From: Chytridium lagenaria
Taxonomy: Eukaryota > Chytridiomycota > Chytridiomycetes > Chytridiales > Chytridiaceae
DNA length: 64,000 bases
Direction of reading: 5' to 3'
NCBI GenBank assembly: GCA_025449115.1
Contig: JAHLKC010000020.1
Span: 332,786 to 396,785, forward strand
In this document: positions 1 to 12,045 of the stretch, in pieces
Numbering within the stretch: position 1 is the stretch's first letter
How the letters are laid out: each line of letters begins with the position of its first letter
Made by a program: the position numbers and the translations under genes
The notes under the pieces: generated by a model
Databases searched by the model: none
Told to the model about the DNA's origin: nothing
The model's input: only the letters and a program-made list of their open reading frames with translations

Positions 1-300
1 AAGAACTCGTTTTGATGAAATCATACGTTAGCTCAGAAGGCAAGAGTGTGGACAGCTGTCCGGCGGCCGGGAATCTCGAATAACCAACATCCTCAAGGGC
101 GCAGAATTGGTCAGGGTTCTTTAACGGTAGACCTAGAGCGATACTCTCCAGTTTGATGCAAACCCATAAATCGTCGGTCATTGCAAGAATCCGTGTAAGA
201 ATCTCTTTCGGCACCTGCCCCTGTATGAGCCAGAAAGTGCGGCATCCTGGAGGTGGAGGACGGACCACCACCTGAATGCTCTTCCCTGTTCACACTTAAG
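1..300 (-). CDS. Ankyrin-family protein, N-terminal part (runs off window)
   Basis: Read on the minus strand, this segment gives a continuous frame containing TFWLIQGQVPKEILTRILA followed by DDLWVCIKLESIALGLPL. The same block occurs in the gene at 990-2590 (TFWFIQGQVSKEILTRILK), so the two are paralogues. The block precedes ankyrin-like repeats in the second copy. The gene continues past position 1, so its repeats are not visible. No start codon can be fixed: the only long ATG frame here is out of frame with the conserved block, which points to a one-base frame break or an upstream exon. The function is unknown; ankyrin proteins generally act as binding scaffolds. Confidence 0.45.
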
Positions 301-989
301 GTGAGATTTCCAGCTACAGATTTGCAAAATCATCATCAGAAACTAAAACTGTACCTCGAGAGAGTCTTTTAGACGTTCTTCGTACCCTTCTTTCAATAAA
401 CACCATCGTGAAGGAGTTGGAGTGCACAGGTTAGCAACGGCGGCGCTTTCTATCTACGAAAAGCTTTAATTTCTTTTATTCTTTCTTTTTTTTTCACGCT
501 TACAGCAAAAGCGCAAAATGAATATTGTTTGTCGCCCGCGGGAGGCATGACGCAAGCTGCTCTTGTTCACGTTTTTTGCTATTTTTTTTTCTTTTGCAAA
601 ATATTAAAAAAGGGGAAAGAATAAAACGCGAACAAAACGCGAATTAAACGCGAATGAGCACCTTCCGTTTGACGAGAGAGTGTAAAAATGAAGCCCAACC
701 GCACCATACTAAAGTTTATAAAGAATTTGACTAAAACCACCTCCAGTCTTACTCGCGTCAGCTTCAAAAAGTGAATCACTCACAGTATTTAAAAAACTAA
801 AAGACGAATTGAATAACATTTAGATTTATTTACAAAGACGACAAGCAAGAAAAGCAGCTTATGGAAAACCAAAATGCAGTACGGCGTATGGGGTTCAAGC
901 AAAACGCGAAACTTGAACTCGCATATCTATGCAACATTAATAACCTTAGAAAAACTTTAATCGCGAAAGTCAAATGATATGTATTTACC
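301..989. promoter_or_regulatory. Intergenic region with periodic AAACGCGAA boxes
   Basis: No gene is seen. The notable content is AAACGCGAA at 624-632, 635-643 and 646-654, exactly 11 bp apart, with a fourth copy at 902-910. The reverse complement, TTCGCGTTT, resembles the binding site of E2F/DP and fungal MBF/SBF-type cell-cycle factors. The region lies upstream of the minus-strand ankyrin gene that runs off position 1. A regulatory role is inference. Confidence 0.4.
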
Positions 990-2590
990 TTATTTCAAAC
1001 TCTTACGTTTGACTTTCGGCATTGTTTTCAAGTAATTCCAGACTTGCGTATGCCCCAATTTCTTCGCCCGCTCCACAATATCAAATTCCGGCTTCGCCTT
1101 TTTCACATCCATGAAATACTTGACCATATCGAGATGCCCATTTTCACCGCGTTGTTCAACGCCGCCGTTGTCCATCCACAATACATCCCTTTATCTAAAA
1201 ACTTGACACCCTCAAGCTGACCCAATCCTGCCCACTTATCCATGACAGTTTCCTTAGATGGTTGAGCAGCGAATCTCTGGTAAAAAAAATCCAGCATGTC
1301 GTCCTGCCCTGTCTCAGCGGCTACGTCAATAGCATTACCCCACTCAATCTTCATGTCCATCCTAAGTATAGTCTGCAATATCTCTAACTTTCTAGTCTTC
1401 ACGGCTAACTCGACAGTTTTCCAGAAATGAAGGAGCCTTCTAATCGATCAACAAGACTGGGAACCATCTTACGGAGAGCGGGTGCTTTCAGAAACGTATC
1501 CAAAAGCTTGGCAGAGCACCTGGCATTTGTGTGGTGAAGGAGATATTTGGATACGGCGAGATGGCCGTTTTCTACGGCCAGGTCCAAAGCTGTCGTGTGA
1601 GCCGGTTCTTTGGTGCTCAAGTTGAGCAAACGACAATATCGAGGTGACCTGCGCCAGCTGCCATATCTAATGCGTCAAGAAGAGAGTTCGGAAGTCGTGG
1701 AATAAGATACTGAACTATGTTACGGTGTCCTTTTCTGGCAGCGCTGACGATCGCAACCCCCGCACTGTCAGCAAAAATCACGGTAAGAGTTAGATTTTTA
1801 AAATCCATATGCACTATACTTTTCAATAACTCCTGAGCAGCAATCAGGGAGTTTGAATAAAAGGCAAACCATATCAAAGTCTCCTGCCTCTGCCGCAATA
1901 CAAATCGAATTTATCATAGCATCACTGGGAACAGAGGACATTCGCTTTTGATATATATATTCCATAACGTTCGTATTTCCTGAGCCAGCGGCCGCAGCAA
2001 GTATTTTTATAGTCTGAATTAAAGTCTAAACTATATGCTGCATTTTGAGGGTGTGCAGGTTTGAGTTTCGCATAAATCATCTTGATAGCTCGAAGTCGTC
2101 CCGCCAGAACAATTTTGTGCAGGTCTTCCATACACCAAGACTGTGGAGCGTAGCGTAAGAGCCAGGAAAGCACCATTAGTCCGAGGTCATTAGAGGACTT
2201 TCCCGTCAAATTATACACCGTCAGCGATGACTTTGCGGTCGTAGGCGTTCAAGAAGCTCCCGAGATGCAGGAAGACGAGAAAGACTTATTCCTTCGAAAG
2301 CATTACATGGATCTAGGTTTGATGGGCAGAACCCATAGCAATAGACTCCAATTTGATGCAAACGCAGAGGTCACAGTCATTTTAAGAATCCTCGTAAGAA
2401 TCTCCTTGGACACCTGCCCTTGAATAAACCAAAAAGTGCGGGCATCCTGGAGGTGGAGGAGCGAACCACCACCTCGCTGCACTTTGCTGGTAGTTGTGCA
2501 TAATGTTTAGAATCCGTCAAAAAGTCGCGCATACCTTGCGAGCCTTGTTCAGTGGCCCTTGAATTTGCGACCACTCTATTTCGTGGCATT
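990..2590 (-). CDS. Ankyrin-repeat protein (frame broken several times)
   Basis: Successive minus-strand frames give ankyrin-like units, for example HTTALDLAVENGHLAVSKYL, GVAIVSAARKGHRNIVQYL and TGQDDMLDFF. The C-terminus ends in basic residues (VKRKSLK) at about 990. The N-terminal part near 2,330-2,480 carries the same FWFIQGQVSKEILTRILK block as the gene at 1-300. At least four frame changes separate the pieces, with little spare sequence between them for introns. It is therefore either a decaying gene or an intact gene with base-calling indels; neighbouring conserved genes show the same problem. The likely role is protein binding through the repeats, with the partner unknown. Confidence 0.5.
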
Positions 2591-2818
2591 CGACTGTAGA
2601 GGCGTTATGCTATAAGCAGAGAAAGATGGTGGCGAAGTTTGATTTGTCGACGCTTGTGGGAAGCGCCGAACGTCACTTTGTTGCCCGCCGGGGGGCATGA
2701 TGTTGCAGTCTGTTTGGGTGTGCACCTGAGACTACGCTCGGCGAGGCTAAAGTTACGAACGGTTCGAAGCCGTCAACGAACGGGAGTTGCAACGACCGTA
2801 CCGAAAATTTGTAGAGTG

Positions 2819-4011
2819 ATGTCTGATGATGATGGTGTGGAGTGTTCTTTGCCACATGAAAGTCTGTGGCTTACGAGTGCTGAGGGTGACGAGCCCACAG
2901 GTAGTGCTAGAAAGAGGTTAAAGGCTGCGGGGATGTCAACTCGAACAACAAGGGACGATGAAGGATGGGGAGGTGTTGAGGGACGACAGGGAGTCACACC
3001 TCGGAATAGTGTGGGTGGACGGGGAGAAAACCATAATAAAAACAGAGTAGAGGAAGTCGATACCGCATCAGAAAGTGACATTCAAGATGACCCTAGCCCT
3101 CAAACTAGACGAACATCCAAAGTCAACCCTAAAAGTTCCTTGCAGCCTATAGTAATTGAAGACACCAATTCCTCAACTCAGTCGCCCACCCTCACTCCTT
3201 TAAACCCCATCCCCGCTCCTGCTGCACAAGGCGACAATGACGAAAACGCAATTCCCCATCTCCGCTACCACCTCGCACTTCTCATTCCGAACTCAACCAA
3301 TACATGAAAAGACCCTGCGCCATACGTATCCCCTCCCAACCCTCATATCCCGCCCATGCACGGCCGCCACTCCACGGTCCCCAGAAACGAATATATAATG
3401 CACTGAAAGCCAGCATCCGATGCTTGAACACCGCGAAACCCTTTTTGTAAGAGTTTCCCGACAAAAAAGTTCTAATTGTAAAGCCGGGAACAAAAAAGGG
3501 TCTGTGGCTTTTAAAAGCGTTGCGTGAATTCGTGGACGCATCTGCCAAAGCCCTCCTCATGAATGTGGAAGATGACACATTTGATTCAAAACTTCAACCC
3601 GCTTGGTATGAAATCCTACTCGGTCTCCAGACCAAGGTAAGCCCCTCCTTCTTTTTCGCATTTGACGTTTTAAGGCGGTTCTAGAGGGATACTTATGTAC
3701 GTCGACTTGGCTTGATGTTGTGGGGGTTTGGCGCGTTGCTGTGTCGGGATTTAGTGACTTGGTGAGTGAACATGAGGTTATGAGGGATGTGGAACGGTGT
3801 GAGTGGAGAGAGTGGTATGAGACTGCGATTGGGGAACGGATGAAGATGCTGGTAAGATCACCTACAGTTTGGTGTGAAACGTTTATGTTTTCAGGTGTCG
3901 AGAGGCGCGGAAGGCGTGTCGAGATTTAAGGATCTATTTCCGGTGGAGGATGACATTGAGGTGCAGATGATAGAGTTTTTTGAGATGGTATATGAGCAGG
4001 CTTGCCGATAA
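2819..4011 (+). CDS. Uncharacterised protein with disordered N-terminus
   Basis: The chosen start is the first in-frame ATG, opening MSDDDGVECSLPHES. About 150 low-complexity residues follow, rich in Ser, Thr, Pro and charge (SDIQDDPSPQTRRTSK). After a frame break near 3,300 and another near 3,445 comes a compact, folded-looking region with KKGLWLLKALREFVDASAK and DSKLQPAWYEILLGLQTK. It is joined by an intron (GTAAGC..TTTTAAG, about 3,636-3,674) to AVLEGYLCTSTWLDVVGVW, and by a second intron (GTAAGATC..TTTTCAG, about 3,852-3,894) to VSRFKDLFPVEDDIEVQM. It ends YEQACR and TAA at 4,009-4,011. Both introns keep frame, which supports a real gene. I do not recognise the family. Confidence 0.5.
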
Positions 4012-4360
4012 AGTCAGTTTGTTGTGGTTTGGGGAACTTCTTAGATTACTTTTTTGGGAGATTCTTTACATGTTTATATATCGAACAGGAGTGTTTTTTA
4101 TTTCATGTAAGGTTTTGGTTAAACCATTATTATATATAATTATTTCTTTACCTTCTTTTTGCAAAAACCGACAAGTGAGGTCAGAGACATCAATCACCAA
4201 AAACAAAGCAAAAAACTACCTTTAAAGAAGTATCAAGTAAGCATACATTTAAGAACATTCGAAAAATGAAAGCAAAACAAACAAAAACAGAAACAGACGA
4301 CAAAGTATATAGAAACAAACCCGATAAAAGAACGCGTCAAACACACATACTGAGCAAAAC

Positions 4361-5960
4361 TTAATCCTCTTCATCATTATCATCCTCAACATCTTCATGT
4401 CCCTCTTCCCCTCCAACACAGACGTGCAAAATCCCGCTAAAAATCTCAATGGGTTCTCATCATCCGCAACTGCAATTAACGCTGAAAGGCGGTAATCTCG
4501 GTGGTGTCGGATGTGGCGTTACAGGTTCATCCCCAAAACTCGATTCAACCGTCTGCGTCGCCACTGTCAAAAACGCCTTTGCCGGCGCCATCGGGGTTGG
4601 GAAACGTGTACGGGGGGACATGAAGGTGGGTGGTCTGAGTCTGAGTCCGAAGAAGAGGAGGGAGAGGTGTCGGAGGAGGTCGAAGACGCGTACCGGACAC
4701 GTTTTCTGACGCGACGGATGGGGCGCGTTGGTTTAGGGTTAGGGGTCTGCGTGGGGTCAATGGTGAAGTGTGGATATAGGTGAGGGAGCGGGTATACCCG
4801 CGTAGGGGAAGAAAGATGAACAGAAGGTTTACTAAGAGCCAGTTCTCGTGATGTTGGTTTTTACGTGATCATCCTGTTCAAAAAACGGACAGAGTATAAG
4901 TTTTTGAATGGATAAATAAAAATCTCACCTTGAATCCTTTTGCGTGTGGGTTATGATTCTGAAAAAAGATTCAGTTTTATTCATACTTAATATAAATCGC
5001 GCCTTACCTTTTTCAAACAATTCACTTTATGGTTCTGATAATGCGTCACAGCGATAAAGGACGTCTCCTCAAACTCAAAGCATGTGACTATATCCTCTCC
5101 ATTTTCAACATGCTCGACGAGGTGAATTCGAGGTTGATACAAGAAGAAAGAAGTAACGCGAAAATGACCAGGTTCAAGATCTTAACTGTTACAGCGGGAA
5201 GAGATGAGGTAGGGTACCTGAGAAATCGGTCTCATCGATGTCGTCGGGAATGTGGTTGGATAGCTTTACCATCCGAAAATCTATCGTGGGTTTCTGCATC
5301 CATTCGGCGCCTACGACTATATTATCAGCAATCTAAAACAATTCATGGAAAGTCGAGCAAGAAACTCTTACCCGTCATAGGCCCACCCGCCGCCCAATAC
5401 ACATCCCCACAAGGTCCTCGGATCCCCACTCCCCCTCGCTCTTTAGCACCTTCCATTCATCATTCTTGAATCGATACCTGTCCCGCGACGTCCGCACAAT
5501 ATCAAGGCCAATCGAGTATGTAGATGATTTGGTCAAATTCTGCGCGACGAGCTTAATAAAGGGAAAGAGGCAACGACCGCCCTTTGTGATGATCATCTGA
5601 AAGAACAAGGCGTTAAAGAGTGATGCGAATGGGAAGAGAGGGATTACCTCGTTTTGAAGACGATGGAATGTTGACCATAATGCATGATCTGCAAGCATCA
5701 CTCTCACATCTCTTGTATCCGCTTTCTTAACCATCCCGCGCCCTTCTTCACCTTGATCTTTGTTCACTAAATGGCGTCGAGGTTGACTCGCGTTGACGAG
5801 CAGAATTGCGGGTTTGCCGAGCTTATGAACTTGCATTAATAGGTGCGTGGAGTGGGACGCATAGCGCGCGCAGTTTACAGGGTCAACAAAGAGCCACAAA
5901 ACGTTCGTTCGTATCCAAAAAAACACCAACAGAAAGGTCCTTACCTGACATATCCTCCAT
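4361..5960 (-). CDS. T-box transcription factor
   Basis: Sequence-specific nuclear DNA-binding protein of the T-box (Brachyury/Tbx) superfamily. The start at 5,960 opens MEDMSVHKLGKPAILL across intron 1. Domain blocks follow in family order: VRVMLADHALWSTFH, NEMIITKGGRCLFP, STYSIGLDIVRTSRDRYRF, GPMTGAEWMQKPTIDFRMVKL, then LYQPRIHLVEHVENGED, FEETSFIAVTHYQNHKVNCL and NHNPHAKGFK. Exons as read: 5960-5945, 5829-5648, 5596-5372, 5310-5218, 5180-5008 and 4958-4929. Splice phases agree except for one frame break near 5,400-5,440. The part beyond 4,929 is low-complexity (Ser/Asp runs and an acidic tail ending at 4,361) and its exon structure is uncertain. T-box genes are known from animals, their unicellular relatives and some early-diverging fungi, but not from yeasts or typical moulds. 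Confidence 0.85.
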
Positions 5961-6156
5961 GTGGTTTGATGCCTGGTTAAAATTAGTCGGGAGAGGCGAG
6001 CAGCGAGCACTCTTTTACTGCGCGCAAGGTTGTGAGTGAGAGGGAGATGCGGGAGAGATGTGGAGGGTTGTTAAAGAGAAAGAGGAAAAAAAATTACAGG
6101 CCCTTTAAACGTCCCCCTTAGAAATTCGGATGGACCTGCGGTACGTGTCTCCCTCG

Positions 6157-6457
6157 ACGCGTTTTTTTGAGTGGTTGTGGATGGTTCGTGACATTTTGAC
6201 GCGTTGTGAGGGGGGGCTGAAGGAGTTGATGAAACAAAGTGCTTTTTAGTGTGATTGCGTTTTTTGATTGCGCCTTTTGCTTATAAGCGCGTGGCTTCGA
6301 CGCGTGAAATTAATTTAGGCAGTGGATTAGAAGGATGGGTGTGCCTGCATCGGTTGCTCGTATCTATTGTCCACATTTATTTGTCTTTGCTGAATTCTAT
6401 AAATCACGTCGTATTCTCCTTCAACGCGAAGCCAGCGCGTCAAAGATGAAAACGCGT
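6157..6457. promoter_or_regulatory. Cluster of four ACGCGT boxes upstream of the T-box gene
   Basis: Perfect ACGCGT hexamers (palindromic) lie at 6157-6162, 6199-6204, 6300-6305 and 6452-6457, about 200-490 bp upstream of the T-box start. ACGCGT is the MluI cell-cycle box bound by MBF-type factors in fungi. The interval separates the T-box start from the 3' end of the methyltransferase gene, so the T-box gene is the only plausible target. Function is inferred from motif and position. Confidence 0.45.
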
Positions 6458-6496
6458 CATCATTCACTTTTTGGAAACAAGATGAGAGACGCGATA

Positions 6497-8476
6497 TTAC
6501 ACCATCCCCAACTTTTCCGCAACAATCACCATATTCCTCGGCGAATCCACCAGCCCAAACAACGGAAACACCTGCACCGAAAGCGGTATACCCTTCCCGC
6601 CAATTTTCTCCACCATCTTCCCATCAACCACATCGTCACCTCCCGCAGCTTCCACGAAAAACAAAAGGCGGTCTAAATAATCAGACTTTCAATAGCAGAC
6701 CCCATCATCGCCTCAAAGTCCATACAACCGCAAGTTCCTTTTCGCGGTCATTAACGAATTTTCATATTCTTTTAAAAGCGGCGGAGTAGCCCTATCGCTT
6801 CAACGTTCACGCCTAATCGTGTTAATGCTACATGGACGTACCCCGAAAACCCATTTGCAAAAGCATTCGGCTTCAACCTCCCAATGACCAATCCTCCATC
6901 CACATCCCCATCTTCAATTCCCTTTTTCGCGTTACTACATTCCTGCACAGATCCTAACACGCCTCTATCACATATCACATACTGTAATAACGCGCGATAA
7001 TGATGTCTCCGATACGCGTCTCTTGCGCCTTCCTGTGTTGTCCAACGACTTGTGGCTTGACACGCTAAGGTGCGAGCTGTGAAGCCCAGATGGAAGAGAT
7101 CGGAATGGAAGTATTGGGACATGGGGTAGCCAGGGGTTTTACAGGCGGTAGTTTGGCGATCGTGTGTATCTTTAGTGGATTCCCAGGTTGGTGCGGTGGA
7201 GGGGATGGCTTCAGTGAGTTTGTTATAGCAGCAGCTGACACATGCAAGTATTTGAGCGTCGCTAGTGAGGAAGTGGTGTATAGTGGCTGAGGCTTCACAA
7301 ATAAATCAGTCGCTCGTTTTTAACACAAAAGGAAGGGTAAAGATAGGGATAATCTTACTCAAATCGCCGCATGCGTGTAATCCACACAAAAGCCATCGTT
7401 GACACATTTCACTGTCATCGGCAGGAGTCGCCACCGCCTCCTCATTTTTCTCCATCCGCACACCAGCCTTGACTTCTTTCAATAAATCCTTGAACGATTC
7501 CCGTGCTTCCACTCTGCGGTTAATATGGAACAACATTCCTCTTTTTCTGATCCCTGGGTTTCCCATCAACTTCTCTAGAGGCCCCTTCTTTGTCTCAGGT
7601 GATGTTTCCTTCTTTGGTTTGCTGGTGTACGCCTTAGTCAATTTCTCTGTGGGCGTTTCGCACCGCATGTTTGGATTGTATCGTCGTCTACACCTATCAC
7701 GAGGCGGTTGTATTGGAAGGTGAGAACAGAGTCGAGATATCCTTGTCCCGCGCCTAAATCCAGAATGCCTAGTTTCGGACTTGAGTTCGAGGATGTGGAT
7801 GACGGGACGGTAGTAGAGGATGAGGCTGATGAGGTGGTGACAGAGGATGACGATTCGGCTTTTGAGGCGAGGTGGTCAATGAGGCAAGCCATGATTTCGA
7901 CTTCGTGTTGCTTCTTAGGGACATGCCTTGAACTTGATGCTTATCAAGACGAAGAGCTGAGAGGGTGTAAGGATCATTAGAAAGCTTCACGAATATGTAC
8001 CTTTTTGTTCTAATGCTGCTACGAGCGGGTCTTGTTGCGGGTCACGGGGAAGAGGCAAGTCCTTTGACGCTCTCACAAACTCTATCAAGCTTTCAGGCCA
8101 GTCCTCCTGTCATCAAGTATCAACATTCATCTAAAAGCTTCGTCACAACCTTTGGTTCACCCCCGGATCCTAGCTCCAGAAGTTCCATGAACGAAAGCTC
8201 CTTCAGGATCCGCCATTCCTCAGGAAACACTGTTTCCCAGTAATTCCTTGTAAAAAAGTCGACGGCATGATGCTGCCAGAGATACCCATATCGGTGGATA
8301 AATCCAGCCAGCGCCGATGCGTAGGCTCGGCATGATGTGAAGCTTTCGGGAAGACGGATGCGGAACTCTGATGATGCTGATGGTGGGGTCATCTCATTTG
8401 GGGACTTAATTTTTTTCAGCTTTTTCATTATGCGACATGCAGACGGGCTCAATGGGAGACGTAAAACCACGGGCAT
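6497..8476 (-). CDS. METTL25: METTL25-type methyltransferase-like protein
   Basis: Putative S-adenosylmethionine-dependent methyltransferase of the METTL25/RRNAD1 family. The N-terminal part has YLWQHHAVDFFTRNYWETVFP and ends KVVTKLLDE. After short introns comes the family signature GMSPKKQHEV (only if one base is restored), then motif I LGILDLGAGQGYLDSVLTF and VIGVDDDTIQTCGAKR. The second hallmark is RWLLCGLHACGDLSK. The C-terminal half shows CVSCCYNKLTEA, GYPMSQYFH and TARTLACQATSRW, then YRRHHYRALLQYVI, LDRLLFFVEAAGG and FGLVDSPRNMVIVAEK, with stop at 6,497-6,499. Domain order matches the family along its length. At least four one-base frame breaks occur, two of them restored by lengthening a G run (7,918-7,920 and 7,651-7,653). 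The start ATG is uncertain. Confidence 0.8.
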
Positions 8477-8666
8477 TCTATTAATGGCTTTAACGCTTTC
8501 TATAAAAGTCAAAGCGGGAAGAAAGTATCGTGATGATGGGGTATAAAAACTATAGAAAAATACAGGAGCCGACAAAAGCATTCCAAAGTCTAAATCAAAA
8601 CATGGAGAGGAGCCCGAGCAATGGAGCCAGCCATACACAAAAAACCGCGTTCATGACTCTTTTCCG

Positions 8667-11204
8667 TCATAACTTTAGATTCTTGATGAGGTTTCTACAC
8701 ACTTCTTGGTAATTCCACGTTGATCCCTTTTTCCTTCTCAACTCCAACCCATACATATGCGTTCCCTTGACTTGACATATCTCAATCTGAAACTCCACGT
8801 TCTGCCCAACGCAAAGCACTTTATACCCGGTCCACGTTCCCTTGATACCAATTTGCGCAAACGCACATCCATCTCTTGTACGATAGCGTCTGGTGATTTA
8901 CTGCTGGTCGTGTCTGCTGGGTACATGGATTTAGAGACGCGGGGTTTTGGGGCAGTGGATCCGGTTGAAGAGGCTGACGTGGCGCTGTCTTGGCGTTTGT
9001 GTGAGGATGTGGGACGGAGTTTGTTGAACGCGGATGAGAGGGCTGAACCAAGGTTGATGCTGATGCGGCGTTTGGGTTTAGAGTCTGCAGGTGCGGGTGC
9101 GGAGGTATGAGCGTCTTGGTGGGGTTGATGGGATGAGGATATGGCGCTATGGGGGGTGATGGCGGATGGAGATGGACGTTGGAAAGAGCTTCTGTTGGAT
9201 GGAGCGATGCTGGCTGGCCCAGAGATATTTGGTATGGGAGTGACGACATCTTCGTCTTGAGATGTAAGACTAGCCCTCCTTGAAGATTCAGTTGAGACCC
9301 CAGTTCTATGAGACCCATCAATCGTCAATGTTGAATTCTTCTTCCCCCCGTTAAAATTATGCTCCGTCATCGCCTTCGAAGCTTACTTTGTCCTGCGGAT
9401 CCGGGAGTGAACTGCGTTTGCACCGCAGAAATGGAACGTCGCCTTTGAATAGCTGTTGAAGGAACCACCATCAAATCCTCGCTGTTACCAACGCCAGGAG
9501 CTACAACTTGAACACTGCCGTTCACAGAGAATCTACTGTTGTGACTCTTCTGATCAGATCCAAGGTACATGCTCTTTGCTTCCTTTGGTGCAATATGATT
9601 ATCTAAAGTCGATGTAGCTCTTCCTTTCAGTTGCGACGGCCTTGCATCATCCACATCTTCATCCGTCGACGGCATGGCAAGCGTCGAACGAGCTGGAACA
9701 AGGTTTTGACGTATTGCTCCTGATATCGATTTCCTCCTCTTGATGGTATGACGTTTTGCCGCGTCCAAATCTCCTGAGCTGTCCGTTCTTGGCGGCACCA
9801 GTCCAGGGCCAATCGCACCAGAATTGTGACGGTTCAAATATTGACTCCTTTGTCTTGCGAGCGTGACGCTTTCTTCTTGTTCTTTTAAAAGCCAGTACAG
9901 TGAGAATGCGGGGCCACGCTCTGGGTTTGCGAGGATGGCGGCTTTCGCGGATGTGGAGTCATAACCGTAGAGTCTCATTGTATCTAGAATCTTGTCTTCA
10001 AAGGGTTCCTCTAGTTTGCAGCGCCATGGGATTAAAGACTCTGGGGGCCCGTCAAAGCCTCTGTTGACCCATCCGTGTGTACGGATGTAGTCCAGCGTTG
10101 CTCTTTGATTTGGGTCTACTGAGAGCATTTTCCGGATTAAAATTGATGCGTCTGCGACATTTTACCTAGTTAGATACAAATCTCGTGTAATGTATGAAAA
10201 TATCTTAAAGACAAATAACACAAAAAAGAAAACGTCAAAAGATGGGGAGTTATAACCCACCTTCAGGAACGTAGCTTGGAATATCAAAAGTGGATGTCGT
10301 GATTTTTCGATATAAATCCTTTGTATTAACATCTCGAAACGGGAGTTGTCCCGTCAGCAGCGCGTACAGTATGACACCCATGCTCCACACATCCACCTCT
10401 GGCCCAACGTACTGCCTTCCCAAAATCATTTCTACCCTCAAAGTTAAAAACTGCTCGACGCGCACATAAGAAAAATCGAGATGCCTACCTGGTGATGCGT
10501 AAAAAGGCGACCCACAGAACGTTTTTAGGGTATCTTCCGGATCGAAAAGGTTCACAAAGCCGAAATCAATAATCTTAATATTACGCTTATTGTCCATCAA
10601 CAAGTTTTCCGGTTTCAGATCTTGATTATGAAATTAGCTTTTTTCTCGCAATTTGCATATAGGTTCTAACCTCGATGGATCACAGAGCTTTGATGACAGT
10701 AGTCCACAGCGCTAACAATTTGGCGAAAAATCCTCCTAGCCGTTTTATCATTTAACCGATTCTGAGCAACGATATAGTCAAACAGCTCTCCACCCTCCAC
10801 ATACTCCATCGCCAAAATAATATCTTGTCCGTTTCCTTTGATGCGTGTGAGCCAAAAAAAGAAAAACAATAAAAGACACTCCCGCACTCACCGCTACATC
10901 ATAAAGCTTTACGATATTTGGATGATTTAACAACCTCATAATCCGTACCTCCCGCTTGATCCTCGTGATATGTTCGGGCTTTTTGATGGTCGACTTATGG
11001 ATCACTTTCAACGCAACCTACGTAAAGTACAAATGAGTCAAGGTCGTCTCCCCTGCAAGCTCTTACTCTACGGTTTGTCTCATTGTCGATCGCGAGTTTA
11101 ACTTTTCCATAGCTGCCTTCCCCTAACTGTCGTTCGATGATATAACGATCGAGAAAGAGGCCCTGCTCTTCCTCCTCCTGCGGAATCTCCTGCACGCTAG
11201 CCAT
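8667..11204 (-). CDS. KIN1/MARK/NUAK-type protein kinase with KA1-like C-terminus
   Basis: Cytoplasmic Ser/Thr kinase of the CAMK-like group. Exon 1 opens MASVQEIPQEEEEQGLF and carries the Gly loop LGEGSYGKVKLA. Then come VALKVIHKS with the ATP-binding Lys, SVIHRDLKPENLLM (catalytic loop), IKIIDFGFVNLF (DFG), TFCGSPFYASPEMI (activation segment) and GPEVDVWSMGVILYALLTGQ. Five introns can be placed with consistent phase at all but one junction. Beyond the kinase are a UBA-like stretch (LDTMRLYGYDSTSAKAAI), a long Ser-rich linker, and a KA1-like membrane/regulatory module: VEFQIEICQVKGTHMYGL, then STWNYQEVCRNLIKNLKL, stop at 8,667-8,669. The KA1 reading needs one extra base in the C run at 8,848-8,849. 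Kin1, MARK and NUAK relatives act in polarity and stress control; which subfamily this belongs to is uncertain. Confidence 0.85.
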
Positions 11205-11448
11205 GTCCGCGAGCGCAGATTAAAGGGTGATGGATTCAACCAGAATATTCCAAGTAAGTCAGCGTTGGCTCCGGCTAACGAAATAAGTCCAAGAGCGTTG
11301 AAGATAGTAATATTGGTGATGCACACAATCGGTGCACGACTTCGATTCGGCACTTTGATTGGGGTTATGGTTTATTGTGTTTTTTGTTAAAGCTAGCAAG
11401 TCGATCGTCCCTTCTCCTTCTTGTGATTGGCATAATCACTTTGTCGTT

Positions 11449-11703
11449 TTACCGCTCCATTTGAGTTTCCATCTGAATGCACCCCAATTGTCTCAACGGT
11501 GGAAAAAACGTTTTTTTAAGCACTTCCTCTCCGAAGCGCTTATACCGATCCAACAACCGTCTACCTATGAAGAGCTTTTGCTTTAACTCCATTAACCGAG
11601 GATTTATAAACCTTGACCAAAGCGCTACCAGGTCAGAGGCTTCATCGTAACGTCCATTCGCGTGCAGAGATTGTGTCAGAGGCTGACTCAGAAAGTTTAT
11701 CAT
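11449..11703 (-). CDS. Small hypothetical protein
   Basis: An 84-codon ATG frame upstream of the kinase gene, on the same strand. It opens MINFLSQPLTQSLHANGRYD and continues with an amphipathic helical stretch, LMELKQKLFIGRRLLDRYK. I recognise no family. It ends about 245 bp before the kinase start, which leaves a small promoter. It may be a real small gene or a chance ORF; no intron or conserved motif decides. Confidence 0.3.
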   Translation of the reverse strand: MINFLSQPLTQSLHANGRYDEASDLVALWSRFINPRLMELKQKLFIGRRLLDRYKRFGEEVLKKTFFPPLRQLGCIQMETQMER

Positions 11704-12045
11704 TATCGCCCATTTAAGTTAACTTTTTTTACGTGCACTCTCAGGTTATGAGAGTTTCCGAGCGACGTGTGCTTAAATCCCTTGGAAATGCCCATATATA
11801 AAATGCTTGCCTATTATCTATCTATTATTTTCTGTGTGCTCTATGGGCTTAATAAATAGGGGGTTTTACAATAAAGTGAGGAACCAGCTCGCTTTCGCCT
11901 TCATGCCTCTCCAATCGCGAAAAACCCCTCAACAAAAAATATATAAGAAATTCATTAAATAAAATAGAGTGGGGGTTTGTATAAATGGGTTTAGGGGGGA
12001 GTGGTGACCTCAACAAATGAGGAAATAAATTAAAGAGGTGGGTAG
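11704..12045. other. Intergenic, no feature seen
   Basis: An AT-rich spacer between the small ORF and the cyclin stop codon. No coding signal or repeat is apparent. The segment near 11,800-12,030 is likely the cyclin 3' untranslated region. Confidence 0.5.
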
